In this document: one piece after another, positions 12,294 through 24,950 of the stretch
How positions within the stretch are numbered: the first letter of the stretch is position 1
Layout of the letters: each line of letters opens with the position of its first letter
Assembly (NCBI RefSeq): GCF_030272615.1
Contig: NC_081409.1
Coordinates: 617,587,755 to 617,651,754, forward strand
Source: Cryptomeria japonica
Taxonomy: Eukaryota > Streptophyta > Pinopsida > Cupressales > Cupressaceae
Reading direction: 5' to 3'
DNA length: 64,000 nt
Position numbers and translations under genes: made by a program
The notes under the pieces: model-generated
What the model saw: the letters and a program-made list of their open reading frames with translations, nothing else
Database searches by the model: none
Told to the model about the DNA's origin: nothing

Positions 12294-14454
12294 ATTTCTG
12301 GTTTTGATCAACCCAAATGATTAAGCAAAGGTACTTGGGGGAGATTCTTTCCCAAGCACAAAAAGCCAATTCATGATTGATTAAAGATAAAGGTTTAAAT
12401 CAAACATTCACAAAGTGTTGACTTTGGATTAGGATTGATAATTGATGATTGGATTAAAGGAATATTGATTGATTAATTGGGATTTTAGAGATTTTATTAG
12501 GTTGATGTGCTAAGTCCTCGAAGGTGAGAAGAAAATGATTATGAATTGATGGAAGGAAGAAGAAGGGGAAGGCTACCTAGGAATGGATTGATGATGGGAT
12601 AAAGATATTGGTTGGGGATTGATGATCATTTGGATGCATGAAAATTGATCAGGGGTTTAGCTCAAACGGAGATGAAATAGAGGTTTGGTAGTGACAAAGT
12701 GGAGATTGAAGGGTTTGGTCCAATGTTTGGTTAAATTAGGGAATGTTTTGGATGTTATCTATTTTTGGAAAGAGAAATCCAACAATGACAAGCACATTGG
12801 CCAAGTATACCACTCAATGATGAGTGTGCAAGTGATGGGGGGGCCTAGATTAGCCCAAATTGGTTTTAAAGGTGTAGCACAATTGAAAACACTTGAAGAC
12901 AACACGACTTAGGCTGGAAGATGGAAACCATTCAATAGGCCTCTCGCACAAGCGATACCTCAAACAAGCGGACAAATAGAGATTTTGGTAGCACTGGCTC
13001 CCCCTTATAGGGCACTCACTTCTTGGGCATACCAAATTATCTTACCCCAAAGGACTGAGGATCTATTACATGGGTAATTCCTATCTCATCTTGAATGGGT
13101 ACATGAGAGGTAACTTCAGAGTACGATCCATGTCCTCTACACTATGAATGTGGGATTTTTGGGCTACTAAACAAGGCTTTTAGTGTAATTCTGAGGGATC
13201 ACCAATCCAACAACGGATTCTCAAAGAAAGCCACTTAAGACTCTAAATGAGCTTATCGGTGCAGGGAAGGCCCCCACATAGGTCTACTTCACTTAGCAAC
13301 TCAGTTGTCTAACCAACATATCTATATAGCAGTTCAAAAAAACCCACTCGAGATCATGTCATGAGAGTCGATATCCCCAACGTGTCCCAACTTGAGATAT
13401 CCTTGTGATGTGATCAAATCCTCATCAAGAATACCCCTTACTACAAAAAGAAAAAGACGGGTGTTGTTAATCACTTTTCTCTTACACCCAAGATCCACGA
13501 AGATGAGGGGAGAGGTTACTAAGCATAATGGTGGGTCCACCCTACACAGGTGCAAGTGCACAAGACATAGAAAACACAAGCTTTTTTTAACCCCAAAATA
13601 TGTGTTTTCTAATCTAATGCATGAAATAAATCTACTTTAGTGGAAAACCAAAAGCCTTCGACAAACGTTCTACAAAACATGATTAGTAGTTTGAGTTTTT
13701 TGTCTTGGACCAATGAAAAGGCTACAAAGATAAAATGATTAGTAAAAAGATACAAATATGAGGATTCATTATGATTTTATAATCACAAAATTGGATTCCT
13801 TGTGATTTTCTAGATAATTTCAAAAAAAAGTGAAATGAAAAATGATCTCATATGCTAAAGTTATGTGCATTTAAAGTTCAAAAACAAATCTTGACTTTCA
13901 ATGCATTAAACTGATTTTTGAAAAATGATATGCAAAATCTATTAACAACCCATTTTAGATCTCCAAGTCCTCTTTCCAACTCATTTTGAAATTTGAAAAT
14001 GTGACACCTGAGCGAAATGTTATGTTCATTTTATGAAAATTACTCAGGCGTCAAAACGTAGGTGCTGATTCGCATGCGCAGGCACTGATTCACAATTTTT
14101 AATGAAAAATTCAAGAAAAAGCTAAGCACAAAGATATTTTCATTAAGCGCATGCATTTTGATGCTTGCGCAAGTGCTGATTTACTATTTTTTATGAAGAA
14201 TTTGAAAAGAAAGTTAGGTGGGAATATTTTTTCAAACAAAGGCGTCAAAATAGTGAAGCAGAGGCACTAATTCGTAGGCAGACGTGTTGATCAACAAAAA
14301 ATCTGCAAAAAAGGCAATCATAAATTCAAAATTTCAATCACACACGTTGATCCACTACAAATGCACTAAAGCAGAGGGTCAAACGCGCTAAAGCGGAACC
14401 TACGTACTTAAAACCAAAAAAAACTTGCAAGAAATGTTAGAAAAAAGGGACATG
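12294..14454 (-). other. LARD 5' leader, non-coding
   Basis: This is the stretch between the PBS and the 67-bp array in element sense. No domain-bearing ORF is seen. Near the PBS it carries GCGC-type motifs similar to the leader of element C. Between 14,040 and 14,290 it holds degenerate repeats around GTGCTGATT and GGCACTGATT. Confidence 0.6.
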
Positions 14455-14474
14455 GGTCCCATTGGGCGTGCCAA
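14455..14474 (-). promoter_or_regulatory. LARD primer-binding site (candidate)
   Basis: On the minus strand TGGCACGCCCAATGGGACCC starts two bases after the 5' LTR end (14,477). TGG is the complement of a tRNA CCA tail. I cannot assign the tRNA. Confidence 0.6.
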
Positions 14475-14476
14475 AA

Positions 14477-15685
14477 TGAAGAGCGAAAAATCTAAATCCT
14501 AATGATTAGTGCATAAACCAAGATAAAACATAAGTAAATGCATTCAAATACACAAATAAACTATTATACCTTAGTTCTTCACTTCTTCCTCTAATTGAGC
14601 TTGATGAAGTAGAGGCGCCCTTGTTGCACTACTTGATTTGCTCCTTGGATGAGGATTGTGGATTTCTCTCCACACACAACAAGATTGGTTGGATTGCAAT
14701 TGGATTGGATTTGAATGATGATGATGGATGAGAGGGATTTGGCTTAGATGAGGGAATATCTAGGCATTATGATGGCATGATGAATGATTTTGATTCATAA
14801 ATGGACAACATAAGATTGGATGAAAAGTGGACGATTTGTGAGGAGAGGAGACTCCAATTTATAGATTGGAGGAGGTCAAAATGAAGGGCCAAGATTGATT
14901 TTTGAATGAAGGGTTGAGATTGATTTGAAATGGAGGAGAGTATTGAGAGGACAAGGTGTGGGATTCAAGAGATATGCCATAAAGGCATTTCTTGTCTCCA
15001 TGATTTTCAAGGTTCGCAGGGAAGAGCTCCCAAGTACATTAGGAAAAGAAAAAGGAATATAAAATTTTGTGGGGGAAGATAGGAGGAATTAAAATTTCCA
15101 AAATAAGAGGATGTGTGGGAAGACTAAATGGATAAAGGAATTAAAAATTCCTTGGGAAGAGGATGCATGGGGAGATTCAAAGAATTTGAATTTCCTTGAA
15201 AGCATCAAAGTTGACCCATCTGTAATCAAGGTGATTAGGGATGTGCAAATGATTAAGGGGATTTATTAGGTGGCTTAATGAGTGATTAGAGTGCAAGTGG
15301 GAAAGTTAGGAGAATGTGACATGAGGAGAGAGAATGAGTGGAGGAATATAAAATTGAGGAATAATGATAATCAGGCTTCTAGAAGAATTAATTTTGCTAA
15401 GTGAGGATTAGAAGAAGTGATTTATAGGAATCACATGAGTTAAGTTAATTAAATAGAATTAATTAACTAAGATAAATTTAGAAGAATTGATGATTGAGAT
15501 GACTTTAGAAGAATGGGGAATAATTAATTTTGATAAACTAATTATGAGACCATAGTGATAAAATTAATTGAATTTGATTTAATTAATTTGAAGAGGAATA
15601 ATGATAAACATAATTAAATGAATTAATTATGTAGAAGGGATTAAATTAATTAAATATTTAATTTAATTAATTTTAGATATCTAAA
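14477..15685 (-). repeat. LARD 5' LTR (intact copy)
   Basis: It matches the split LTR at 4251-9248 and preserves the B2 empty site at 15,055-15,059. In sense orientation its first bases appear mutated (TTTAGATAT at the outer end, against TGTAGACGT in the other copy). The promoter is the TATA box listed at 14,856. Confidence 0.88.
14856..14863 (-). promoter_or_regulatory. TATA box of the LARD LTR
   Basis: TATAAATT on the minus strand sits about 820 bases into the LTR and is followed by GGAGTCTCC. Similar TATAAAT boxes occur in the other TGTAG-type LTRs of the window (41,761; 50,759; 58,152). Confidence 0.6.
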
Positions 15686-16120
15686 GAAATAATTAAGGGA
15701 TTAAGGTTCCTTTAGAAATAACATACATGAAGCCTTATTTGGACTTGGATATAATCCTTCAAAGCCCACCAAAGCATCCTGAAGACCATCTCTTAATGTG
15801 AATGACATATTTAGTAGTGATGATGAATTCATCTCAATTAAATCATCATCTAATCTCTCAACACTTATCCCACTCATAAAATAATTATGATGATTAACAA
15901 GTCTCTTTATGAATCTCCCCAAGAGATTGACATTCTCATTTATGAGGCTTTACCTTTTATTCATTCCAATACCCTCCCTTATAGTAATGAGACCCTAATG
16001 AATTATATTTGTTCCTCTCCTAAGGTTTCTTTTATGTATGTGGAAATTTATGTGTAAGAAGAACATGAGTTAGAGGCCTATTCTTTTCCTAGAGGCCACT
16101 TTGTCAATCAAGACATTTAA
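15686..16120 (+). pseudogene. Element A: G-patch end and following linker remnant
   Basis: Directly after the LARD, the frame broken at 4250 resumes with a stop codon and then GIKVPLEI, the expected next part of a G-patch. FGLGYNP follows in a neighbouring frame. A coding-like stretch from about 15,920 to the TAA at 16,118-16,120 (containing EIDILIYEALPFIHSN) fits the linker that precedes RT in such elements. At least one frameshift and several stops are present. No RT follows. Confidence 0.65.
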
Positions 16121-17365
16121 ATATTTATCATCTTATACATGATTGTAGAGAATTTAACACATCGTATTCAAATTCTTCATCCAATCTACCATATATTTAA
16201 ATAACATTAGTGGTTATTATGTTTCTCTTTACCATGTGACATTGGTAGCTTACTTATTGGGGACTCATTGTCATTCATGATAGTACAATTTCATGTGCAA
16301 TTATACTTTGGAAGCAACATAATAACCTATTTTTGTACCATCTCTTGTCTCTATGTAAGGGGCCAAGAATGATTTCAAACACCATCTCTTGTCTCTATGT
16401 AAAGGGCCAAGAATGATTTCAAACATCTCTACTTAAAATTAAAACTTTTCCTTTTGTGAAGTAGAGTCTTCTATAAGGATCTCTTATTGATTGTGGAGGT
16501 CTACACCCCTATTGGGGATCTCCTTCATCTTATTGGAACAAGTAATCCCTGATGAGGATCTTAAGTACATATCCTTAATTGGTACTTATTCCTTAGTATT
16601 AGAAGTCTATAATCATACATCAAATCCTTTTCTTTATTGAGTGGTATCTTTTATAGTGAACCCTTCTATATTGTGGACATGCTTATCCCTGTTGAGGATC
16701 CCATCCCTCTTGTGGGAAAATGAATCTTTCAGGAGGATCTCTTTCCTTCTTTTAGAAGAGTTTTTATTTTATAAATAATCTCTCTTTGTTGTCCTTGTCT
16801 CCATAATTGAAGGGCAAGAATGATACTTAAATCTTGTATCTTTTTCCAAAGATTCACCTTTCCTTTGTTGAGTTTCATCTTTCATTTGATGTCATTTATC
16901 GCATAGAATATATGTGTTACTTGTTTAGGATCTATTCTATGTTTGAAATGATACCTCTTTCATTGACAATCTCTCCTTAGTGAAAGTGTGCAATCCTTCA
17001 CTAAGAATCCATTTTTTCCTAAAAATTGCAGAAGTTGTGTACTCTTATTTTCCTTCTCCTATTTTTATAGATGTTATCATTATCAAATATCCCCTCTATT
17101 CTCAAAGGTGGATGTCTTTGGATAATGATCTCTTTCTCCTTTTATCCATCAAAATGATCTCTTTACACTTGCATCTATTTAAAAGGTAAATTATTTTTCC
17201 AAACCCTAATTCTGCATTTTACACTTAATATTTCATATATTGGGTTAGAGAGCTCTGATTCCCACACCGTCTATTATGTTGGAATCATGATTCAGTTCTC
17301 TTTCTTACTAAATGATTATCAATCAATTAGTTTTTATCTTGTATCAGACCTCATTGTGAGCATTT
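16121..17365 (+). other. Element A 3' region, non-coding, with a 44-bp duplication
   Basis: A T-rich stretch without pol-like coding. A perfect-register 44-bp tandem duplication (16,337-16,380 and 16,381-16,424, one mismatch noticed) contains CTTGTCTCTATGTAA. RT, RNase H and integrase should lie here in an autonomous element and are not recognisable. Confidence 0.5.
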
Positions 17366-18336
17366 TGTCATGCCCAAACTTTTGGGCAAAACACTACCAA
17401 ATTTTATTTTTTTTTAAAACACTTATTTACATGCAAGCATTGCTTAATTAATTGCGACAACTTAACAGTTGTTCCAAATGAAACCTTTTTAAACATTATG
17501 AGGAAAAATGGGTTTCTAAAGAGAACGATGAATTAAAGTTTAAATAGAAACCTAATGTTTTGGTAAAACTCCTAGACGATAAAATCAAAATATTACTTAC
17601 GTAACAATTACGATAACCCTAATAATCAAGAGATCAAATCAACTTTATAAGGGTAATATTCAATTCACTCAAATGTCCCTTTCTTCAGTTACATTTCATA
17701 ATACTAATTAGATCATCTTCCACTAAGAAGACATTAATATAATTACTAGATTTGATAATATCCATTATTTACTAAATACCAACACCTATTACTATCTCAT
17801 TTCATTAATATTACCTTATTGAGCAGATACATTTAAGGTGCCAAACATCATTATGATAATTAAATTATCAAATAAAAGTATCCACATGGGTTAGCTAGGC
17901 TCGCAAGACTTAGTCCCTAAATTTTATTATAGAGAAATTATATTGCGCCATTACAATATCTTCTTCAATTAATTATTTTACTATATTGAATCATTCCGTT
18001 TAATTATAAAAATAAAACCTCTTAGATCTCTAAAGTGTAATTATATATTTAAAATCAAGTGGTTATATATTACTTTTTCCAAACATTGACTATTTAATAT
18101 TTTGTATTCAATATTCACATTTCCTCTTGCTTTAAATTCAATTAATAAATCTTGTCAAATATATTTACCCAATAATAATGTTGTAGAGAAATTCATTACT
18201 TATTCCATTAAATTCCAACTAGTTTATGGAACCCAAAAATAACTTATGAGATCCATTAAAATTCTTTAGAAAGTAAACTCCAAAATTAAATAGAATTTAT
18301 ACATCCTTATTTAATATACCCATATATTTATTTTGA

Positions 18337-18444
<108 letters not shown>

Positions 18445-18584
18445 TCCACCCTTAAAAATTGTCCACTAAAAAAATATATAAATATATTATCAAAATACCC
18501 TACTTTTCAAAATATCTTCTTCCTTCATGCTACCCTAGCCCCACCCAGGCTAGGGTTTAATCCTTATCTTTTTTTTGCAGGGCA

Positions 18585-18800
18585 CTGGTTTTGCACCAGC
18601 AGGCGGCCATGGAGAGTCTTCAGCGAAGGGGGAGGAGGGGCAGAGAGAGCGGAGGGCGTCGGTGGCTCCACCCGGACTCCGCTCACTGTGGGTTTCCACA
18701 GTGGCGGCCCTTGGACCGTCCACTGTGGACGCCCACAGTGGTGGCTCAGGCTGAGCCGACCACTGTGCTTTGCACAGTGGGTTCGGCCTGTGCCCTAACC
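18585..18800. other. GC-rich hairpin island in G
   Basis: Four perfect inverted repeats occur within 100 bases: CACTGTGG/CCACAGTG (18,684-18,703), CCACTGTGG/CCACAGTGG (18,720-18,741), GGCTCAG/CTGAGCC (18,743-18,757) and CCACTGTGC/GCACAGTGG (18,760-18,780). The surrounding DNA is very AT-rich. A 78-codon plus-strand ORF covers the island but has low-complexity Arg/Gly/Trp content and no domain, so I do not call it a gene. Confidence 0.85.
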
Positions 18801-18859
18801 ATTGTTTTTTTTTTAAATTTCATTTAAATTTTTTTTTAAATAAAATAAAATATATTTAT

Positions 18860-18863
<4 letters not shown>

Positions 18864-18949
<86 letters not shown>
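18864..18949. repeat. (TA)n microsatellite, about 42 units
   Basis: A second TA run, placed just after the GC-rich island. Confidence 0.97.
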
Positions 18950-18952
<3 letters not shown>

Positions 18953-21900
18953 CACGCATATACCTATATTGTATAATAGGTATATTTTTGGGATGATGAA
19001 CAATAAACATATTTTTATATGTATATAATTTTATTTGTATACTTAAATTTATTTTTGTAGCATAATAAATCTAGGTCTTTTTTTTTTTAGTATAAAAATT
19101 ATCATAAATCAGTGAAACCACTATTTTCTTTAAATTTAGTTCCCTTCAATAATTTTTTAGCTACTAAAGGAAATAATTAGGCTAACTAAATATAGATTTT
19201 CTTTCTGTAAAAATAAGAAATTAACAGCATTAGATATACTTAGAACAACATCGTTAGAATTTATTCATTTCCATTAAATCTAATTAACTATAGGATTTAT
19301 TTCTGCAATAAATAAATGACAGACTCTGATAATTCTATAGCAACTATCCAAATGACAAATTTTAATGAAATTATCAGCAACTAAATAAAACTACAATTTA
19401 TTAATTTCAAACCCTAGAGATGACTATAAAATCTTTGATTTTATTTTCTGCAAATAATTTAAATAACAGATTTTAAATACTGAGTTTTGCATTTCCATAC
19501 ATAGATCTAAAATGTATTATTTCTAGCCTATCGCATGCAAGCATATCTAGTCCATTTCTCTTCTAATAAATCATTTTAAATGCATAAGGGAAATAGCAAT
19601 CTTCTTTCTTTTCAAGTATCCTATACACACTTTTTTTTTTTTTTTTTAAACATAGGAACCAAATCAAAAATAATCTTTTTCTTTTCTTCAATATAACTTA
19701 AATGACTATTACAAATATTTAAATCTTTGTCTCCAAGATACTCTTGTCACTTTACAAATAGGTCTCACATTTCTAATATGTGAGGAAAATGATAAATACA
19801 TATCCAACCACTTTTCTACAACAACTAATTCCAGCCACATCTACTTGTCCTGCTATTTCTTCTAACAACCTGCAATTATAATCAAAGAGATGACCATGGA
19901 GTGCTCACCTCCCAGCCTAGGCTAACTAGTAGCCACCCCCGAGCTCGGAGAACCAAGCCCTAGACAGGTAACACACATGAAAACACAAAAGACAAGGGAA
20001 AACACAATCTCAAACACAATCCCAACCCAGGCTACACTGCACCACACATTTGTGATGTCTTTTCAAGGGTGGTAGTGGACCAAGTACCCTGAGGAGACTG
20101 CAAGTATGGTAAAACATATAGCCACCTCATGGCAAACCAAATACATCAAGTATAACAACCCCACATTCCTTATGCCCCCCAAGGCAATCATGCCTTATTT
20201 CCCTCTGTATGACCCCCAATGCATAAACAAGCCATGCAGCAAGGGTCACATAAAATCCCTTGTGATCACTCTCATAATGAGAGCCTCTCACTCGAGGGCT
20301 GTCACTTATACCACCCACAAGATCATCCTCTCTCCCAAGAGTAGGAGGTCTTGATTACTCCCAAAACACATAAATTGCATAAGCACAAAACACCAAATAA
20401 ATTTCCAAGGAATACATGCAAGGAAAACAAACCTTTTACACAAGCATTTCTTTCAATACGACATGCAATAAGAAAACATTACAAGAAAGGTGAAACCAAC
20501 CTTCAACTGCCCAAGGGTATGCTAGTTTTGTTGAGGATGAGCAACCCAATTCCACCAGACTTTCCTTTCTACACTTAGCCGAATTCTTCATTCCCAAATC
20601 TATCTTTTTGATTTCAAAATTCTTTGTCTCCAAAAATGGAGAGTGGGTGATTACCCCCAAAATCTCTCATTCTTGCTTAAGAAGACCCTAGTGAGAGTTC
20701 TCACAAGTTTCTAAAAACTAAAAAGGAAAGGTAGGAGAGAATGGGAAAGGGAACTCTCATTCAAAAAGGAAGGTTAACAACTTAGTTCAAGCCTTCTAAT
20801 TTTCAATTTTCACTCAACTTAGGAAACCCACTTTTTAGGGTGTCTAAAGGGTCACATGGGAGTTGAAACTTGCCTAAAATTACTCCTAACCCTTAGGTAT
20901 ACCTTATGGGCTTTAGGAAACACTCTTAAACAACCCCTAGGTGTCCATTTAACCCCTTTTAAACCCCTCTGAAGTTAATTTTCGGGTCAAACTTAAGTTG
21001 ACCACCCCCAAAGATTCTCTACCTAAGGCAATTATGGAATCACATTAAATTTAATTGAAAAAGCTATAGTTAAACAATTCCCTCCAAGAGACAAATTTAA
21101 AAACTCAAACATAAATCAACACGTGTCAAGTGACACAAAGAAAATACTTTTACAAAATTGCACATGAAATCTTGTCTCTTGTTGGATTTAAATAAATCAA
21201 ATAAATAACATTTAACACACATGCATCATTTACTATTACGAATAAAATATGACACAAACGGGGTGTTGTCTCTCCAAATAGACAAACCCTGGTTTTACGA
21301 ACATACATAGGTCTAGGTTTGGTTCTCCATAATATTTCCATGGTCGCATGTATATCTTTTCCTGCACCACTCAAATACACATTAGTAATTTCCAATAACC
21401 TCGTATAATATTAAACACATGAATTAGAATACACATCAAACACTTCGCATACAATTTACATTTGAACAATTCAATATATCTCATATCCAAATAAATCCAC
21501 ATAAGCAATTATCATAATTCTCATAATTTTGATCCACACATAAAACATACATCCTAATTCTATCATCATAGTAAAGTCCTGCAAATCCAATAATGACATA
21601 CATCATCTCCAATTTATCCTATTCTATAATCATATAGAGTTCTATATCATAAAGCATATAAATTAAGCATCAACATACATCAATGTTATCCAAATCATGG
21701 AATCATATAAGTTCTAAATCTAGATATAGCTGACATGAGTTAGATCAAGATTATCCAATCAGTGGATCTTTAGGATTTCAAATTCATAACACATCCAAAT
21801 TTACACCACAAGGTGAAATAATTCTATAACTTGGTTCATTTGCTTTTCTCACCAATCTATCTGTCTAACACAGTTCATTCTATTGAATTATATAGCATTT

Positions 21901-21967
21901 ATTAATAGGGTCAAACATGGTCAACTAAGTAAATCAAAGCTTGGTTTGGGGAAGGCCTTACACATTT

Positions 21968-22281
21968 GTCAGCAAATTCCTTCACAATTCGATGTGGGAG
22001 CCATGCTACCCTATTTTAACTTGGTGATAAGCAAGCTGAAACAAGGGGGCATATAGCTACCCTCTAATTTCATCATTCTTAGTAAGAATTTTAGGTTATT
22101 TTGTGATTTCAACTAACAATGTGGTTTTGTAGAATGTGGTTCCTAATGTTGTACTATAGATACTATTGTGGGCTTCATTCAACATCTTATGGACATATTT
22201 TTTTCCCATGAATGTTTACTTTTCTATGCTTTATCTTGCATATGTACGTAGTGTCATGTGACCACTAAAGTGGGGGCTAAA
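21968..22281 (+). other. Element A 3' non-coding tail with polypurine tract
   Basis: The sequence after G resumes A's 3' region and ends in the purine-rich AAAGTGGGGGCTAAA (22,267-22,281), immediately followed by TGTAG. This is the arrangement of a PPT next to a 3' LTR. Confidence 0.65.
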
Positions 22282-23400
22282 TGTAGCATCATAAATTATA
22301 CACCTTTAATTAGGATTGTCCAATTCCATGCTTAATTCGGCACCCACCTTAGTGTCTCTCATTGCATCTTGCATTTAGAGGGCTCCTTTAGGCATTTAAT
22401 TATTAATTTAATTAAATCCAAATTTCTCTTTTAATAATTCACACATTATAAAATTGGGCCCTTAACCCTAGGTACGCCCCTTTTATTTTATTTTAAATTA
22501 CTCATAATAATGTCTCAATTTCAATATTCAATGCGCATTTTTGCATATCTAAACACCTTGGATTGACCTTTGACTTTATAATCGCGATATCTCGCATCCC
22601 TAGAAAATTGAAAAAAAGTTGGTCGGACCACAATGCTAGCATTTTGGTCTCGTACTTTTTTCCTTGAATTTTGGGAGCTTAATTTGGCATTATTATAATG
22701 CTCAAATCCTGCTTTGTGTCAATTTTTATTAATTCTAACTTGACCTATTATCAAAATTAAAGTTAGGGTTTCATATATAAAGCCTTTTCTTTCCCTCATT
22801 TGAGCATCCAAAGCTAGCAATTGAAGGAGATCCTTGTGAATTGAAAGAATGGGTTTATGTGAAATCTACAATTAGAAAATTCATCATCAATCAAGTCGTC
22901 ATCAACACTTTTATCGTTCATGGAAGCTTTAGTAGATATTGAAGAATAATAAGGAGATCACCGACTATTGATTGACTTGTACCTCTTCCTTATGATTTGG
23001 TATGGTTTCATGGAATTTTCATATCTCTATTTAAGTTTTAGATCTACACAATATTAATTTTTAAATTTGTATTAGTTCTTAAATCTACATTGCATTTGTG
23101 ATTTGAAACATTTACATTACATTCATTTTAGGTTTTTTACTCAAAATATAGGGTAGAACTCTAGTTTGCATTTAGCCCATAGGAATCTTACAAACACATG
23201 AGATTCTAGAGCACACGCATTTTTAGTACAAAATTAAATATTTGTGGAGTTGGAAATCACCAAAATAATGGTTTTGACTAAGGAAAAACCCTATATAGCC
23301 ACAAACATACCATTTTTCTAGCTTGCAGGTACAGTTATAGATTTCCATTGGAGCAGGCAATTTTCAGGAGATATCAACGAATAGGCACAGACCCATTATC
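22282..23400 (+). repeat. Element A 3' LTR (right end unresolved)
   Basis: It starts TGTAGCATC right after a PPT and contains TATATAAA at 22,774-22,781 followed by a CT-rich stretch, like the LTR of C. I could not place the right end. The 5' LTR is not in the window, so neither LTR pairing nor a TSD can be tested. The stated end is an estimate from the length of related LTRs. Confidence 0.5.
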
Positions 23401-24447
23401 AGAAATTGGACCTAGATTTTAGGGACTGGGACACCCCACACCCTAGTCCTCCAGGACCATGACACTCCATGCCCTAGTCCTCCTTATTTGGCTCTAGATT
23501 TGATAGGCTTATCTCAGAAACAATCAGAAACAGGTCCCCCAATTTGCAGCTCAATTCATTCTCTAAGACCAAGTCGCCTAGCCCTAGTCTTGTCAATTCA
23601 AGCTCATTTTTTAATTACAGGTGCACATCAAAATTTCATTCACATATATGTACTTTCTATCTCAGTTCAGCTACTGCATCAACCTATCATTATTGTTGTT
23701 ATAGTTGCATTTGTTCATTCTATTAGCATAGCTTTGCATTCTCCTACATTTAGCATATTCCCTTTCATATTAGTGAACGAATAGAAACCCTAAAAGTATC
23801 CCTTGACTCTCTTTTACAAGAGTTAGTCAAAGAGAATTGCTCCTTTAGGTTCTTTTTTATTCTAATGCTTTGATGAAAGTGGGATTAGGTCCTAAACTAC
23901 TTGATTCCATTTTCACCCTACACACTTACACAATTAGGTTTTGGAATCTTCAAAGCCTATCATCAATGAAAATTTTGAGATTTTTCTTTGCACTATGAAC
24001 TTATTCATTATGACTTTTTCCTCTACAAAGTAAAGGGGTACATGGTGCTTGATGATAGGTTGTGGATATGGGGGGAGTATTCCCTTTCAATCAAGTCGCA
24101 ATCATCTCCTCCAACCCCATCTTTTAACCACTCAACATAATATTTATATGGCTTAGGCTTCTAAATCTCCCTTTATGATTTAGGGAAGATTCTTGTTATG
24201 AGGCCTTTAGCAATGCAATTGGTCACTTATTGAAGGTTGACATTACTACTTCCTGCATGGGTCACTCTAATTTTTTCATGTTTTGGTGGACAATAATACC
24301 TCCAAGACTTTTAGGAGGATATTATTTTGATGGTGGGGGTTTATCCTTAGACCCAACATCTTGAATATGAGGGTCTTCCCTTTATATGTAGATGATGTTT
24401 CACCATCACCCACCTAACTTCAAATTGTCCTCTCTCTCATTAAAAGG
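23401..24447. other. Non-coding stretch, no gene supported
   Basis: It includes an imperfect duplication around 23,430-23,485 in which CCCTAGTCCTCC occurs twice. Short ORFs here have hydrophobic, low-information translations. Confidence 0.5.
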
Positions 24448-24950
24448 GTGTAGCTACGTTGTGGAGGAATGCCTATGAAGATCAATTGACTATTAAGGCT
24501 TCTAATACTCTAGTTAATGGCTCCTTTGAGAATGAGAAGTATTCTCAAGATGTTGGAGTTTTTCATGTGGTTGGTGCAACTCTTAAGAGCCCACAACAAT
24601 AGTTCCTTCATGTCCTATTAGTGAGTCCCACACATTTTTTGATTCATCTCATTTCCACTTCTCCTATTGCACCCTTGGCCTTGGTATTTCTTATGCCTTC
24701 TCCTAAGGTAGCTGATACAGGACTAGCATCTTGAGCTTGGTGTTCCCCTATTGGTTTTGTACCCTAAGATGGGCCCTCTAAGGAGGATTTTTCTCCCCCT
24801 TCTCCTAGGGATAAATACTTGGATGATAATATCTTCTGGATAAGTGTTCAAAGGTGGAAGAAAGGTATTCCCAAATCTTTATCCCAATCACACACCAAAG
24901 CCAAGTGTGTTAGATTAAATAGGGTGCAGTCTATTAGTATTTAGGCTAGA
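24448..24950 (+). pseudogene. Coding-like remnant of unknown product
   Basis: One plus-strand frame is protein-like for about 165 codons with only four stops (near 24,598, 24,733, 24,763 and 24,940). It begins around VATLWRNAYEDQLTIKAS and later contains DDNIFWISVQRWKKGIPKS followed by a Lys/Arg-rich run. Two of the stops are TAG or TGA where Gln, Arg or Trp would be a single change away. I recognise no domain. Its position between LTR remnants suggests a transposon ORF. Confidence 0.4.

Larger units (their letters stand above)
4251..15685 (-). mobile_element. LARD: non-coding LTR retrotransposon with nested B2
   Basis: Two copies of one roughly 1.2-kb LTR flank a 5.2-kb interior without gag or pol. 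In element sense (minus strand) each LTR begins TGTAGA and ends TCTTCA. A PBS-like sequence follows the 5' LTR (14,477-15,685) and a PPT precedes the 3' LTR (4251-9248). Flanks are CAAAT (4246-4250) and GAAAT (15,686-15,690), a TSD with one mismatch. Element A's G-patch resumes in the same frame across the insertion, apart from a point stop. Removing B2 and one TSD copy makes the left LTR about 1,191 bp against 1,209 bp on the right. A large retrotransposon derivative mobilised by another element is the likeliest reading. Confidence 0.85.

Noticed and set aside
18591-18827. 78-codon ORF over the GC-rich island
   Set aside because: The composition follows the hairpin repeats, it runs into poly-T/AT sequence, and no domain is visible.
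18770-19010. ORFs of alternating Tyr-Ile over the TA tract on both strands
   Set aside because: They are direct translations of (TA)n.
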